Below the pieces are notes generated by a model. It made no database searches, was not told the DNA's origin, and saw only the letters and a program-made list of their open reading frames with translations. A stretch of 64,000 nucleotides of DNA, taken from positions 1 to 64,000 of the forward strand of contig NZ_MIJF01000001.1 in assembly GCF_001730235.1 (NCBI RefSeq), written 5' to 3'. The DNA is from Vulcanibacillus modesticaldus (GTDB lineage: Bacteria > Bacillota > Bacilli > Tepidibacillales > Tepidibacillaceae). Shown in pieces: positions 1 to 8,561 of the stretch (position 1 is its first letter; every line of letters begins with the position of its first letter). A program made the position numbers and the translations under genes.

Positions 1-2
1 GG

Positions 3-56
3 TCTAAACTTATTGAGTTGTCACAGGAATTTATTTTAGAGCAACAGTCTGCTTAA
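3..56 (+). CDS. C-terminal end of an unidentified upstream gene (partial)
   Basis: The frame is open from the window edge to a TAA at 54-56 and reads SKLIELSQEFILEQQSA. Eighteen codons are too few to identify it. The LSQE stretch recalls Spo0E-type phosphatases, but the aspartate that should follow (SQELD) is missing, so I do not assign a family. A weak hairpin with a T-run follows it, which fits the end of a gene. It could also be chance open frame. Confidence 0.3.
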   Translation, partial: SKLIELSQEFILEQQSA

Positions 57-83
57 TCTAACAGTATTAATTAGGCTCTGTTT

Positions 84-113
84 TAAGAGTCTGCTTCAGT
101 ATGCTCTTTTTTG
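84..113 (+). terminator. possible intrinsic terminator
   Basis: AAGAG pairs with CTCTT, with an inner CTG/CAG pair, and a run of Ts follows. The stem is weak and interrupted. The remainder up to about 450 is AT-rich and I see no gene or clear regulatory site in it. Confidence 0.35.
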
Positions 114-459
114 TCACTGTTTAAATGAAGTCATGCTTTTGCTATACTTGTTTAACCCTTTGTGAAGTTCTTTGTTCCCCAATTTTGTCATTCTTAATTT
201 CTTTTTCACCAAACGTTTAATTTTTCATAGAACTTTTGACACTACCCAAAGCACTAATCCTATTATACAGACTGAATATTCAAATTTTCAATAATAACTG
301 TATAAATCAATAATAAAATTGATTTATTAGTAAAAATTAGTTACGATAACGATATGAAAAAACATGTAATATATCGTGTTCAAAAACTTATACTTGAACT
401 TAGTAACACCGAAATTTGATGGTTTTCATATACTGATATAGCCAAATATAAAGGTGTGT

Positions 460-981
460 ATGTATATGAGTTCATGTAAAAGTTATTTGAAAGAGGCTTA
501 TAAAGCCATATATCAGAATGATTTTCAAAAAGCGATCCTTGCTTTTAAAAAGGCGATAAATTGTGATCCAACAAATGCTTCATATTACCATAAATTATCG
601 ATCACTTATTCTAGAAATGGAGATATGAAAGAGGCATTGGCAGCTGCGAAAAAAGCATATGAACTTTCACAAAATCAAAATTATCGCTATCATTTACAGA
701 TACTACAATCAAAAAATTTAGTACTATTGGCAGCAGAAAAAATAGACAAGGGTATTTTTTTAAAAGATGTTGAAAAAATGTTAATCCACGCTAAAACCTT
801 AGATCCTTTGAATATTGATGCTTATTTTTTACTTGGAATATACTATGGTGAGACTAAACTATATAGTAAGTCGATCAAAGAATTTAATCTTTTACTAAAT
901 TTAAACCCTTATCATCAAAAAGCTAGACAACTAAAAGAATATTTTATTAAATTGTATCAAGAAGGTGAAAAGAATGAGTAG
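460..981 (+). CDS. small TPR-repeat protein
   Basis: About 173 residues with at least three tetratricopeptide-like helical pairs: one near residues 9-40 (ending in the typical DPTN turn), one near 43-75, and one near the C-terminus ending LNPYH. No signal peptide or membrane segment is seen, so a cytosolic scaffold role is likely, but partners are unknown. The ATG at 460 follows AAAGG at 450-454; a GTG at 454 and an ATG at 466 are also in frame. Its stop overlaps the start of dapB by eight bases, which suggests translational coupling. TPR proteins are too general to assign a function. Confidence 0.8.
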   Translation: MYMSSCKSYLKEAYKAIYQNDFQKAILAFKKAINCDPTNASYYHKLSITYSRNGDMKEALAAAKKAYELSQNQNYRYHLQILQSKNLVLLAAEKIDKGIFLKDVEKMLIHAKTLDPLNIDAYFLLGIYYGETKLYSKSIKEFNLLLNLNPYHQKARQLKEYFIKLYQEGEKNE

Positions 982-1759
982 AATACGTGTAATGGTTGCG
1001 GGTGCAAATGGTCGTATGGGAAGACAAGTAGTTCAAATGGTTCTGAAAGATAAGGAGCTCGAATATCTCGGTGGTATTGATCCCTCATTTCCTGCCGAAA
1101 ATGAAAGTATTTTAAAGAATTATCCATTATACAAAAATTTTGAAGAGGCAATTATTGAAAGAAGACCAGATGTAGTAGTTGATTTTACAACTCCACAAAC
1201 GGTCAAACAAAATACTGAGATTGCATTAAGAATGGGGGTAAGCCCCGTTATCGGAACAACAGGGCTTACCTATGAAGAAATCTTACAATTGGACAAGCTG
1301 GCTAAAGAACGAGAAATAGGTGGTATTGTTGCACCGAATTTTGCTATTGGTGCTGTGTTAATGATGAGATTCGCCCAAATTGCAGCTAAATACATGCCAA
1401 ACGTTGAAATTATTGAAATGCATCATGATCAAAAGCTTGATGCACCTTCGGGAACTGCGATAAAAACGGCAGAACTTATAGCTAGGGAAAGAAAAGAAAT
1501 CTTACAAGGTCATCAAGATGAAAAAGAAATTGTCAAGGGATCAAGAGGAGGGGAATATTCAGGATTTAGAATACATAGTGTGAGGCTTCCAGGTTTAGTA
1601 GCTCACCAACAAGTAATATTTGGTGACCAAGGACAAACATTAACTATCCGTCATGATTCTATTAATAGGGAATCATTTATGCCTGGTGTTAATTTAGCAA
1701 TTAAAAGAGTAAGAACTTTATCTGGAATTGTATATGGATTAGAGCACTTATTAGACTAA
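974..1759 (+). CDS. dapB: 4-hydroxy-tetrahydrodipicolinate reductase
   Basis: Reduces hydroxytetrahydrodipicolinate with NAD(P)H in the lysine/diaminopimelate pathway, which also feeds dipicolinate for spores. Visible motifs are the nucleotide loop GANGRMG (residues 10-16), DFTTP, GTTG, APNFAIG, and the catalytic block EMHHDQKLDAPSGTA near residues 148-162 with the paired histidines and the proton-donor lysine. Length (261 residues) is normal. ATG 974 is chosen over the in-frame GTG at 965 because AAGGTGA lies just ahead of the ATG. The gene follows the TPR gene with overlap and precedes mgsA, as in Bacillus. Confidence 0.97.
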   Translation: MSRIRVMVAGANGRMGRQVVQMVLKDKELEYLGGIDPSFPAENESILKNYPLYKNFEEAIIERRPDVVVDFTTPQTVKQNTEIALRMGVSPVIGTTGLTYEEILQLDKLAKEREIGGIVAPNFAIGAVLMMRFAQIAAKYMPNVEIIEMHHDQKLDAPSGTAIKTAELIARERKEILQGHQDEKEIVKGSRGGEYSGFRIHSVRLPGLVAHQQVIFGDQGQTLTIRHDSINRESFMPGVNLAIKRVRTLSGIVYGLEHLLD

Positions 1760-1794
1760 GTTGATAAAAATAAAAATAAAGCTAGGTGATAAAA

Positions 1795-2205
1795 ATGAAG
1801 ATAGCATTAATTGCGCACGATAAGAAGAAAATAGAGATGGTTAACTTTATGATTGCATACGAACCGATTTTTAAGAAACATGAACTTTTTTCGACCGGGA
1901 CTACTGGCACAAAAATTATGGAGCAAACTAATTTGAAAATCCAGCGTTTTATGTCAGGACCACTTGGGGGTGATCAACAAATAGGTGCTATGATTGCTGA
2001 AAATGAATTGGATCTTATCATCTTTTTTAGAGATCCATTAACAGCTCAACCCCATGAGCCTGATGTAAGTGCCTTACTTCGTTTATGTGATGTATATAGT
2101 ATTCCTCTTGCTACAAACGTAGCTACGGCTGAAATATTAGTACGTGCCCTTGAAAAAGGAGATTTTGCTTGGAGAGATGTTATTCATAAATATAAAAACA
2201 AATAA
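1795..2205 (+). CDS. mgsA: methylglyoxal synthase
   Basis: Converts dihydroxyacetone phosphate to methylglyoxal and phosphate, a glycolytic overflow bypass in the cytosol. The 136-residue protein shows the family hallmarks: [10 protein letters not shown] at the N-terminus, [16 protein letters not shown] with the catalytic aspartate, [12 protein letters not shown], and IPLATN. ATG 1795 has AGGTGA at 1784-1789; the upstream GTG 1786 lies inside that site. It sits 35 bases after dapB, probably in the same transcript. In B. subtilis bshB1 and bshA follow, but here a hairpin terminator and cca come next. Confidence 0.96.
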   Translation: MKIALIAHDKKKIEMVNFMIAYEPIFKKHELFSTGTTGTKIMEQTNLKIQRFMSGPLGGDQQIGAMIAENELDLIIFFRDPLTAQPHEPDVSALLRLCDVYSIPLATNVATAEILVRALEKGDFAWRDVIHKYKNK

Positions 2206-2226
2206 TGTTTAGACAAACTAGTTCGT

Positions 2227-2252
2227 AAAAGCTTCGATTAGAAGCTTTTCTT
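2227..2252 (+). terminator. intrinsic terminator after mgsA
   Basis: Perfect stem AAAAGCTTC / GAAGCTTTT around the loop GATTA, then TTTTCTT. It closes the dapB-mgsA unit. Confidence 0.7.
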
Positions 2253-2379
2253 AGTATATCCGAGCATAACTTCCAAAATCCGAACTTATACAAAATACAA
2301 TACCTAATCAAAGATGGGTTGGTATTTTGTTTGTGTATTGGAAAAATATACAAGGATGTTCGATAAAAAGGAGTTAATA

Positions 2380-3618
2380 ATGGATAAAATAAAACTTGGT
2401 AAAAAAGTCTTAAACGAACTTGAACATCATGGATATAAAGCCTATTTTGTCGGTGGATTTATTCGTGATCTATTACTTAATAGGGAAATCAACGATATAG
2501 ATATTGCCACAGACGCTCATCCTGAAAAAGTGATGAGCATTTTCTCAAAAACGATTCCAACTGGGAAAAAACATGGAACGATAACGGTATTAATGGAAGG
2601 TATTCCATTTGAAGTCACCACATTTCGTTCGGAGGGAAAATATTTAGATTACAGACATCCTACTGAAGTAAAATTTGTATCAAATATAGAAGAAGATTTA
2701 AGCAGAAGAGATTTTACTATTAATGCAATCGCAATGAGCAAAAATGAAGATATAATTGATCCATTCAATGGTAAAAAGGCTCTTGAAGATGGGATGATCG
2801 TAGCAGTAGGTAACCCTGAAAAAAGATTTCTAGAAGATCCCTTGCGAATGATGCGTGCTATTCGTTTTGCTTCTCAATTGAATTTTAAAATTGAGGAACA
2901 AACATATAGGGCGATAGTGGCTAAAGCTCCGTACCTTAGATACATTGCTACAGAACGGATAAAAATTGAGCTTGATAAAATAATGGTTTCAAAGTTCCCA
3001 GAAATAGGAATAAAACTACTATATGAGACTACTTTGATTAACTGGGTTAAAGGTTTTGAACACACAAGTATCACAAGGATCAATTATGAAGAGGTATGTA
3101 AATTTATTAAATTGACAGAGGACCCATTAATCCGTTGGTTTTTGCTATTAATACAGATTGATCAAAAAGATCACTCACTAATAATGTCTCACTTACGTTT
3201 TTCTAACAAAGAAAGGGACAACGTGAAAAAGATATTTCAAGCGCACTCAATTTTAGAAGCTGGACTTGAGGAGGTAAATTTTAAAAAATGTCTAGTGGAA
3301 ACTGGTGAGTCGTATTGTTTGAAACTAGTTAAGATCTTTTTTTTGCTTGGACACATAACCGAATCAGAAAAAAACAAATTGATCAAAAAGGTAATGAGGA
3401 TAAATGGCGATTTACCGGCAAAAGAAATTGAAGATTTAGCTATTTCTGGTAGGGATTTGATAAATCATTTTAATCAACCAGGTGGACCTTGGATCAAAGT
3501 AATCCTTAATCGATTACTAGAAATGGTAATTTATGATAACTTGGCTAATGAAACCAATATTTTATTACAACAAGCAAAACTAATATTAGAGGAGAAAAAG
3601 GATGAAGGAAAAAATTAA
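2380..3618 (+). CDS. cca: CCA-adding tRNA nucleotidyltransferase
   Basis: Adds or repairs the 3' CCA end of tRNAs. Class II nucleotidyltransferase head: GGFIRD at residues 25-30, metal-binding NDIDIA (Asp39, Asp41), then RRDFTINAIAM and EDPLRMMRAIRFASQLNF, followed by the helical body and tail that bind tRNA. Length 412 residues is normal for the Bacillus enzyme. ATG 2380 has AAAAGGAG six bases upstream; the open frame extends to 2314 but has no ribosome site there. The end overlaps birA by 17 bases, as in Bacillus. Confidence 0.95.
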   Translation: MDKIKLGKKVLNELEHHGYKAYFVGGFIRDLLLNREINDIDIATDAHPEKVMSIFSKTIPTGKKHGTITVLMEGIPFEVTTFRSEGKYLDYRHPTEVKFVSNIEEDLSRRDFTINAIAMSKNEDIIDPFNGKKALEDGMIVAVGNPEKRFLEDPLRMMRAIRFASQLNFKIEEQTYRAIVAKAPYLRYIATERIKIELDKIMVSKFPEIGIKLLYETTLINWVKGFEHTSITRINYEEVCKFIKLTEDPLIRWFLLLIQIDQKDHSLIMSHLRFSNKERDNVKKIFQAHSILEAGLEEVNFKKCLVETGESYCLKLVKIFFLLGHITESEKNKLIKKVMRINGDLPAKEIEDLAISGRDLINHFNQPGGPWIKVILNRLLEMVIYDNLANETNILLQQAKLILEEKKDEGKN

Positions 3619-4564
3619 GGAGATTTTCTTAAATTCTGATCATCGATTCATATCTGGTGAAGAGTTAAGCAAACGCCTACAAATTTCCCGAACAGCGATA
3701 TGGAAGCAAATCGAGGGATTGAGGAAGGAAGGGTATAAGTTTGAAGCAGTGAGAAAAAAAGGCTATCGATTAATAAATAACCCTGATGATATATATCCAG
3801 AAAGAATAAAGCAAGGTTTATCCACTAAATGGCTGGGGAAAGATATTGTTTATCGTCATGTATCCGAATCAACCCAGTTAGAAGCACACAATCTAGCTAG
3901 ACAGGGAGTTGAACATGGAACAATTATCATAGCTAACGAACAAACAAATGGACGGGGGAGATTAGGTAGGAAATGGTATTCTGAAAAAGGAAAAGGGATT
4001 TTTATGAGCATGATTCTTCGTCCTAATTTTGATTATGAGCAGATATCTCTCATAACATTACTAACCTCAATCATAATTTTTGATTCACTAAAAAATGTAT
4101 ATGGAATAACCTCTAAAATTAAGTGGCCAAACGATATATATATTGATGACAGAAAATGTGCCGGTATCCTCTCAGAGATTCATGGTGAACAGGATCAAAT
4201 CCATTATTTAATTATTGGAATTGGGATTAATACCCATAAAACAGAATATCCTGTAGAAATAGAAAGTAAGGCAATATCTATTGAGGAAAAAATAGATGGA
4301 AGTCCAAACAGGGTGGAGTTGATTACAGAAATACTAAATAACTTTGAACTAGGTTATGAGAGATTTATCGAACTAGGTTTTACAGCATATTTTGACCAAT
4401 ATAATAACTTACTATATGGAAAGGAGAAAAAGGTGATTGTAACTAATTTCAATCGTAAAGTTATTGGATTAATAGAGGGAGTCAATCAAAATGGGCATCT
4501 TTTAATAAAGAAAGAAGATGGGTCAGTCAAAGAAGTGGTTTCGGGAGTCGTTGAATTTATCTAA
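3602..4564 (+). CDS. birA: bifunctional biotin-protein ligase / biotin repressor
   Basis: Attaches biotin to acetyl-CoA carboxylase BCCP and, with biotinyl-AMP, represses biotin genes. The first 65 residues form a winged helix (GEELSKRLQISRTAIWKQIE), so this is the DNA-binding class. The ligase part shows GRGRLGRKWYS near residue 117, KWPNDIY near 173, then GIGIN, and a C-terminal SH3-like domain. Length 320 residues is typical. Start ATG 3602 overlaps cca and has GGAGAAAAAGG upstream. panB, the next gene in B. subtilis, is absent here. Confidence 0.95.
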   Translation: MKEKIKEIFLNSDHRFISGEELSKRLQISRTAIWKQIEGLRKEGYKFEAVRKKGYRLINNPDDIYPERIKQGLSTKWLGKDIVYRHVSESTQLEAHNLARQGVEHGTIIIANEQTNGRGRLGRKWYSEKGKGIFMSMILRPNFDYEQISLITLLTSIIIFDSLKNVYGITSKIKWPNDIYIDDRKCAGILSEIHGEQDQIHYLIIGIGINTHKTEYPVEIESKAISIEEKIDGSPNRVELITEILNNFELGYERFIELGFTAYFDQYNNLLYGKEKKVIVTNFNRKVIGLIEGVNQNGHLLIKKEDGSVKEVVSGVVEFI

Positions 4565-4575
4565 ACGGCCCTATA

Positions 4576-4639
4576 CCCCCTCTTTTCTCTAGAATATTCT
4601 TCTTAGTACTAGCAAACACTTAGTAATAAGAAGAGGGGG
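4576..4639 (+). promoter_or_regulatory. inverted repeat covering the ribosome site of the TPR gene
   Basis: CCCCCTCTT at 4576-4584 is a perfect nine-base complement of AAGAGGGGG at 4631-4639. The right arm is the purine-rich ribosome site for the ATG at 4647. If both arms are in one transcript, pairing would hide the site. The 46-base loop is AT-rich with only small internal pairings. Translation control is my inference. Confidence 0.45.
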
Positions 4640-4646
4640 GACCTAT

Positions 4647-5843
4647 ATGTTCCAAGATTTATTTTCTCAAATGCATCAGACACTTGATCAATTAAATTAT
4701 GAGTTTGGTACTGTTGATGATATAGATGAAGAGTTAACGCTTTTAGAAAAATATTTAACTGTTAAAGAAATGAGTGAAGAAATTACAAGCGAACTAAATA
4801 AGCTAATTGTAAAAATACAGCAATTTGAAAAAGATCACGGTTTAACTGATTTAGATTTTCAAACAGATCAAGAGTTGCATAATTCATCAAATACAGAGCA
4901 TGGCATGAATTTAGATGCAGGTTTAGATGATGAGGTTGTTGTAGAGATTGATGAAGATGATTTTTTAACTTTTCAAAAAGGAATAGGGTTTTATGATTTA
5001 TTTATGTATGATCAGGCGATCATTCACTTAGAAAATATTATAAAAAAATACCCTGATTTTAATCTTGCTAGACTTTATACAGCTATGACCTATTTAAAGA
5101 AGAAGGACTATAATCGGGCGAAACGAGAAGTTCTGCTTTTATTTAAATTTTCCGATGATCATGACCTCATTTCTTTAGGTCACAATATTTTAGGTACTAT
5201 CTATAGTTATGAACATGAATATAACCAAGCGATATTTCATTTTCAACAAGCGATAAATTTAAAAAATAATTGGACTGAGCCAAAATTCAATTTAGCAATT
5301 ATTTATTACCAGATTAATCGTTTTCATGATGCGATCAATTCCTTTAGAGAGTTATACGATGTTCATTCGGAAGATTGGGAAGTTGTATTGTACCTTGGGA
5401 AATGTTATCAAAAATTGAAACAGTATAAGAAGGCAAATGAATATTTAAAAGAAGCCTATGAAATTATTCAAAAACCTCTTATTATCAAGCAGATTGCGCA
5501 TCATTTTGAAGAGCAACGCCATTTCAAAAAAGCAATCTATTGGTACCGAAAATGGCTGAAACAAGAACCAAAATCTTTTGAGGCTCTTTTGGGACTAGCT
5601 AAGAATACATGGCTTAGTGGAGATAAAGCTACTGGTTTAGCTTTGTTGAAAAAAACCCTTACAATTTATCATCAAAACCCTGAAGCGCTTCTACTATATG
5701 CTTGGATACTTACTGACAACAATGACAAAATGGCTTTATTGGTAATCGATAAACTTATGGAAATTGTGAAGGGTGTTAATAACAATCAAAATTTTTATCT
5801 GATTGCCAATTTAGCTAGACTTTTTTACTTGAATAATGATTAG
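4647..5843 (+). CDS. TPR-repeat protein, N-terminal part of a frameshifted gene
   Basis: 398 residues. After an acidic, helical N-terminal region (about residues 1-110), tetratricopeptide-like units follow in tandem from about residue 112 (DEDDFLTFQKGIGFYDLF) to the end, for example YNQAIFHFQQAINLKNNW. No membrane segment is seen. The frame stops at TAG 5841, but the -1 frame continues without a break into the piece that ends at 6094. Adding one T at about 5840 turns GAT-TAG into GAT-TTA and joins the two. The start ATG 4647 follows AAGAGGGGGG. Function unknown; TPR suggests protein binding. Confidence 0.75.
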   Translation: MFQDLFSQMHQTLDQLNYEFGTVDDIDEELTLLEKYLTVKEMSEEITSELNKLIVKIQQFEKDHGLTDLDFQTDQELHNSSNTEHGMNLDAGLDDEVVVEIDEDDFLTFQKGIGFYDLFMYDQAIIHLENIIKKYPDFNLARLYTAMTYLKKKDYNRAKREVLLLFKFSDDHDLISLGHNILGTIYSYEHEYNQAIFHFQQAINLKNNWTEPKFNLAIIYYQINRFHDAINSFRELYDVHSEDWEVVLYLGKCYQKLKQYKKANEYLKEAYEIIQKPLIIKQIAHHFEEQRHFKKAIYWYRKWLKQEPKSFEALLGLAKNTWLSGDKATGLALLKKTLTIYHQNPEALLLYAWILTDNNDKMALLVIDKLMEIVKGVNNNQNFYLIANLARLFYLNND

Positions 5844-6094
5844 ATAAGTCAGATCATTTCAGTCGGTTATTATTGGAGGCGAATAAACAATCAATCAGGG
5901 CACTAGGGCATGTGGTAAGGGGATTAATAAGCTTAGATCAAAATAAACCAGAACAAGCTATTTATCACTTTGAAGAATCCAATATCATGAGTATCAACTT
6001 TCCATATTTGGATTTTTATTTAGGATATAGTCACTATCTACTTGGAAATGCCGATAAAGCAAAAGCAACATGGAAAAGGTTAATTATGAAATGA
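5840..6094 (+). pseudogene. C-terminal remainder of the frameshifted TPR protein
   Basis: Read from 5840 this frame gives LDKSDHFSRLLLEANKQS, then a further TPR-like pair (NKPEQAIYHFEESN, then YLDFYLGYSHYLLGNADKAKATW), then a stop. It directly continues the repeat pattern of the preceding gene. A TTG at 5873 with no good ribosome site is the only nearby start, so separate translation is unlikely. The joined protein would have about 483 residues. A terminator follows at once, marking the true gene end. Confidence 0.7.
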
Positions 6095-6123
6095 AAGGAA
6101 GCGAGCAGTAGCTTCCTTTTTTT
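6094..6123 (+). terminator. intrinsic terminator after the TPR gene
   Basis: AAAGGAAGC pairs with GCTTCCTTT around GAGCAGTA, followed by seven Ts. Confidence 0.85.
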
Positions 6124-6152
6124 ATATCGAAGTTAGTGGATAAATACCACAA

Positions 6153-6180
6153 TTTACAAAATGAATGGTAAAATTATAAT
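6153..6180 (+). promoter_or_regulatory. sigma-A type promoter for the 5'-nucleotidase gene
   Basis: TTTACA (6153-6158), a 16-base spacer and a perfect TATAAT (6175-6180). It lies after the terminator and 65 bases before the start of the next gene. Confidence 0.55.
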
Positions 6181-6245
6181 AAAAGGAGTTCAGAAAAAAA
6201 TGGATTGAAATATATAGTATATTGTTGATTGAAAGGAGAGGTTAG

Positions 6246-7160
6246 ATGGCCTATGATTTAAAAAATAAATTAGTGATTGCCATATCGTCACGAGCGCTGT
6301 TTAACTTAGAAAATGAAAATGATATTTTCGAAAAAAAAGGGATCGAAGAGTATTCAAAATACCAACTGGAACATGAAGATGATTTGTTAGAAAAAGGTTC
6401 GGCTTTTCCTCTAGTAGAAGCATTACTGAGATTAAATGAAAAATTTGAAGATCCAATTGTTGAAGTGATAATAATTTCGAGGAATAGTCCTGAAACTGGT
6501 TTGAGAATTTTTAACTCCATAAATGCTTACGAAATAGATATTAAACGTGGTGCGTTTACTGGTGGTGAACAGATTACTAGATATCTAAAGGCTTTTGACG
6601 TTGATCTATTTTTATCTAAAAATGAAGAAGATGTTCAACAGGCGATAGATTCAGGGATTGCTTCAGCTTTAATTTATGAACCACCTGATGATTTTGATCC
6701 TAATAAACAAGAGATACGAATTGCTTTTGATGCTGATGCAGTCATATTTTCTGAAGAATCGGAGAAGATTTTTAAGGAACAGGGATTAGACGCTTTTATT
6801 GAAAATGAGAAAAAAAACGTAAACAAACCATTACCAGAAGGTCCTTTTAGCAAATTGTTGAAAACCTTGTCACTGATTAAGGAGAAAGAAAATTCAAATG
6901 AAAAATTGATCAGAATTGCAATTGTTACAGCTAGAAATAGTCCGGCCCATAAACGTGTCATATTAACATTAAGGGCGTGGGGAGTCAAGGTGGATGAAGC
7001 TTTTTTTCTAGGAGGATTGCCTAAAGATCAAGTGTTAAAAGCGTTCAATGCCCATATTTTTTTTGATGATCAAGATACACACGTGAAATTAGCTTCTGGA
7101 AAGGTGCCCTCAGCAAGAGTTTTATATAAATCAGATTCGGAATTATACAAATATAAATAA
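6246..7160 (+). CDS. cytosolic 5'-nucleotidase, cN-I family
   Basis: 304 residues. The sequence follows the cN-I (PF06189) pattern: AISSRALF at the start, GSAFPLVEALLRLN, IISRNSPETGLRIFNS, GAFTGGEQITRYLKAF, DVDLFLSKNEEDV, RIAFDADAVIFS and a late FFDDQ. This fold belongs to the HAD superfamily; members dephosphorylate nucleoside monophosphates in the cytosol. Exact substrate cannot be read from sequence. Start ATG 6246 has AAAGGAGAGG ahead. It precedes thiN by 29 bases and probably shares its transcript. It is not part of the standard Bacillus thiN neighbourhood (where rsgA and rpe stand). Confidence 0.88.
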   Translation: MAYDLKNKLVIAISSRALFNLENENDIFEKKGIEEYSKYQLEHEDDLLEKGSAFPLVEALLRLNEKFEDPIVEVIIISRNSPETGLRIFNSINAYEIDIKRGAFTGGEQITRYLKAFDVDLFLSKNEEDVQQAIDSGIASALIYEPPDDFDPNKQEIRIAFDADAVIFSEESEKIFKEQGLDAFIENEKKNVNKPLPEGPFSKLLKTLSLIKEKENSNEKLIRIAIVTARNSPAHKRVILTLRAWGVKVDEAFFLGGLPKDQVLKAFNAHIFFDDQDTHVKLASGKVPSARVLYKSDSELYKYK

Positions 7161-7189
7161 ATCAATTAATAGCATAGGGGAGCTTGTGG

Positions 7190-7843
7190 ATGACTCGATT
7201 AAAGAATGTATACATTTTTACTGGTGGGACATTAACGGATGAGATGTTATCATATAACAATTTAGATGAAGGAATAATTATTGGGGTTGATCGTGGAGTC
7301 GATTGGTTAATCAACCATGGAATTACTCCTGATTATTTTGTTGGGGATTTTGATTCAATTGACATTGTACTATTGGAAAGAATTAAAAAGTACTATTCTA
7401 ACAAGGTTAAAATATATCCGTCAGAAAAGGATGAAACTGATACAGAGTTAGCAATGCAATTAGCGATCTCTTTAAAGCCCCAAAATATTATAATTTTTGG
7501 TGGTACGGGTTCAAGATTGGACCATGTGATTGCAAATGTTCATATTTTATTACAAGCAGAGAGAAATGATATATCATCTGTAATTTATGGAACAAATAAT
7601 AGGATTAGGGTGTTGTTGTCGGGCAAAAGTAAAAAAATAATGAAAAGCCACTTTTCATACGTATCTATTTTTCCTTTCACAGAAGTTGTAGCAGGAGTCA
7701 CTCTTGAAGGATTTAAGTATCCGCTTGTAAAAGGAGTTATGAAGATCGGCTTTCCTTACGGAGTCAGTAACGAAATAGTAGAAGATAATGGGACTATTTC
7801 ACTTGATACAGGCATATTATTAATAATTGAGAGTAAGGATTAA
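7190..7843 (+). CDS. thiN: thiamine pyrophosphokinase
   Basis: Transfers pyrophosphate from ATP to thiamine to make thiamine diphosphate. Motifs: GVDRGVDWLINHGITPDYFV, then GDFDSID, the acidic DETDTELAM, and GGTGSRLDH. Length 217 residues is normal. ATG 7190 has AGGGGAG seven bases upstream; an in-frame TTG at 7184 is less likely. In B. subtilis thiN follows rsgA and rpe and precedes spoVM; the second half of that order is kept here. Confidence 0.93.
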   Translation: MTRLKNVYIFTGGTLTDEMLSYNNLDEGIIIGVDRGVDWLINHGITPDYFVGDFDSIDIVLLERIKKYYSNKVKIYPSEKDETDTELAMQLAISLKPQNIIIFGGTGSRLDHVIANVHILLQAERNDISSVIYGTNNRIRVLLSGKSKKIMKSHFSYVSIFPFTEVVAGVTLEGFKYPLVKGVMKIGFPYGVSNEIVEDNGTISLDTGILLIIESKD

Positions 7844-7970
7844 GCAACTATATCTTTTTTAGTACATTTTTTTAGGCTACTGAATATACTGTACTAATAA
7901 GAATGTGTTATAGCTGGTTTGGACGAAACAAGCTTTAAAAGGATATAATTGTTTATGAGGAGGGATAGGG

Positions 7971-8054
7971 GTGAGATTCTATACTATCAAACTTCCGAAG
8001 TTTCTTGGAGGGGTAGTAAAAGCGATTCTAAATATTTTTCAAAGAGGTAAATAA
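7971..8054 (+). CDS. spoVM: stage V sporulation protein M (27 residues)
   Basis: GTG start with AGGAGGG at 7958-7964, six bases away. The peptide begins MRFYTIKLPKFLGG, nearly the same as B. subtilis SpoVM (MKFYTIKLPKFLGG), and ends FQRGK. In B. subtilis this amphipathic peptide recognises the curved forespore membrane and anchors SpoIVA for coat assembly. Its place between thiN and rpmB is conserved. A hairpin follows it. This is direct evidence that the organism forms endospores. Very short genes like this are easily missed. Confidence 0.95.
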   Translation: MRFYTIKLPKFLGGVVKAILNIFQRGK

Positions 8055-8066
8055 AAAAATAAAAAT

Positions 8067-8108
8067 AAAGACTTCGTATCCTAAATATGGTAATGGAAGT
8101 CTTTAAAC
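8067..8108 (+). terminator. hairpin after spoVM
   Basis: AAAGACTTC (8067-8075) pairs with GAAGTCTTT (8096-8104). The T-run is short, so it may act together with the stronger hairpin that follows. Confidence 0.5.
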
Positions 8109-8111
8109 CAT

Positions 8112-8137
8112 AAAAAGCACCAATTTGGTGCTTTTTC
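8112..8137. terminator. bidirectional terminator between spoVM and rpmB
   Basis: AAAAAGCACCA / TGGTGCTTTTT around ATT is a perfect stem with A and T tracts on both sides, so it can stop transcripts from either of the two converging genes. Confidence 0.85.
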
Positions 8138-8162
8138 TTCACCTGAGGTGTATATTTTGCTA

Positions 8163-8351
8163 TTAAACGCGAGTTACTTTACCAGATTTTAAAGCTCTAG
8201 TACTTACATAAACGCGTTTAGGTTTACCATCTACTAAAATACGAACTTTTTGTACATTAACTCCCCATCTACGCTTAGATTTGCGGTTGGAGTGACTTAC
8301 TTTGTTACCAGTATGTCCTTTTTTACCAGTTACATAACATCTACGAGACAT
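8163..8351 (-). CDS. rpmB: 50S ribosomal protein L28
   Basis: 62 residues starting [12 protein letters not shown], with [34 protein letters not shown] and LKSGKV, all typical of L28. ATG is at 8351 on the minus strand with AAAGGAGG about eight bases ahead; the longer frame to 8375 lacks a ribosome site of its own. Only one cysteine is seen, so this looks like a zinc-free form. Its position opposite to spoVM and yloU matches Bacillus. Confidence 0.97.
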   Translation of the reverse strand: MSRRCYVTGKKGHTGNKVSHSNRKSKRRWGVNVQKVRILVDGKPKRVYVSTRALKSGKVTRV

Positions 8352-8561
8352 ATTTCTAACCTCCTTTATATCCAACTACTTAAAATATCTTCTCAAATTA
8401 GTGCAATAATAAAAAACATCAGATACTTGGTTATATTAGCATATGATTTTCCTTTTTTCAAGTTAAGTTTGATGAAAATAATCTAAAGCTTTTATTATAT
8501 TGTTGTTTATAGTAAAATATAGTATAGCCCAAAGGTATATTAATTCTTAGGGGGTAAAACA

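Noticed and set aside
3-56. Spo0E-like phosphatase end
   Set aside because: LSQE is present but the essential aspartate of SQELD is missing, and the sequence is too short.
6201-6209. Two-codon leader frame ATG-GAT-TGA ahead of the 5'-nucleotidase
   Set aside because: AAAAGGAG is near, but such tiny frames are expected by chance in AT-rich leaders.
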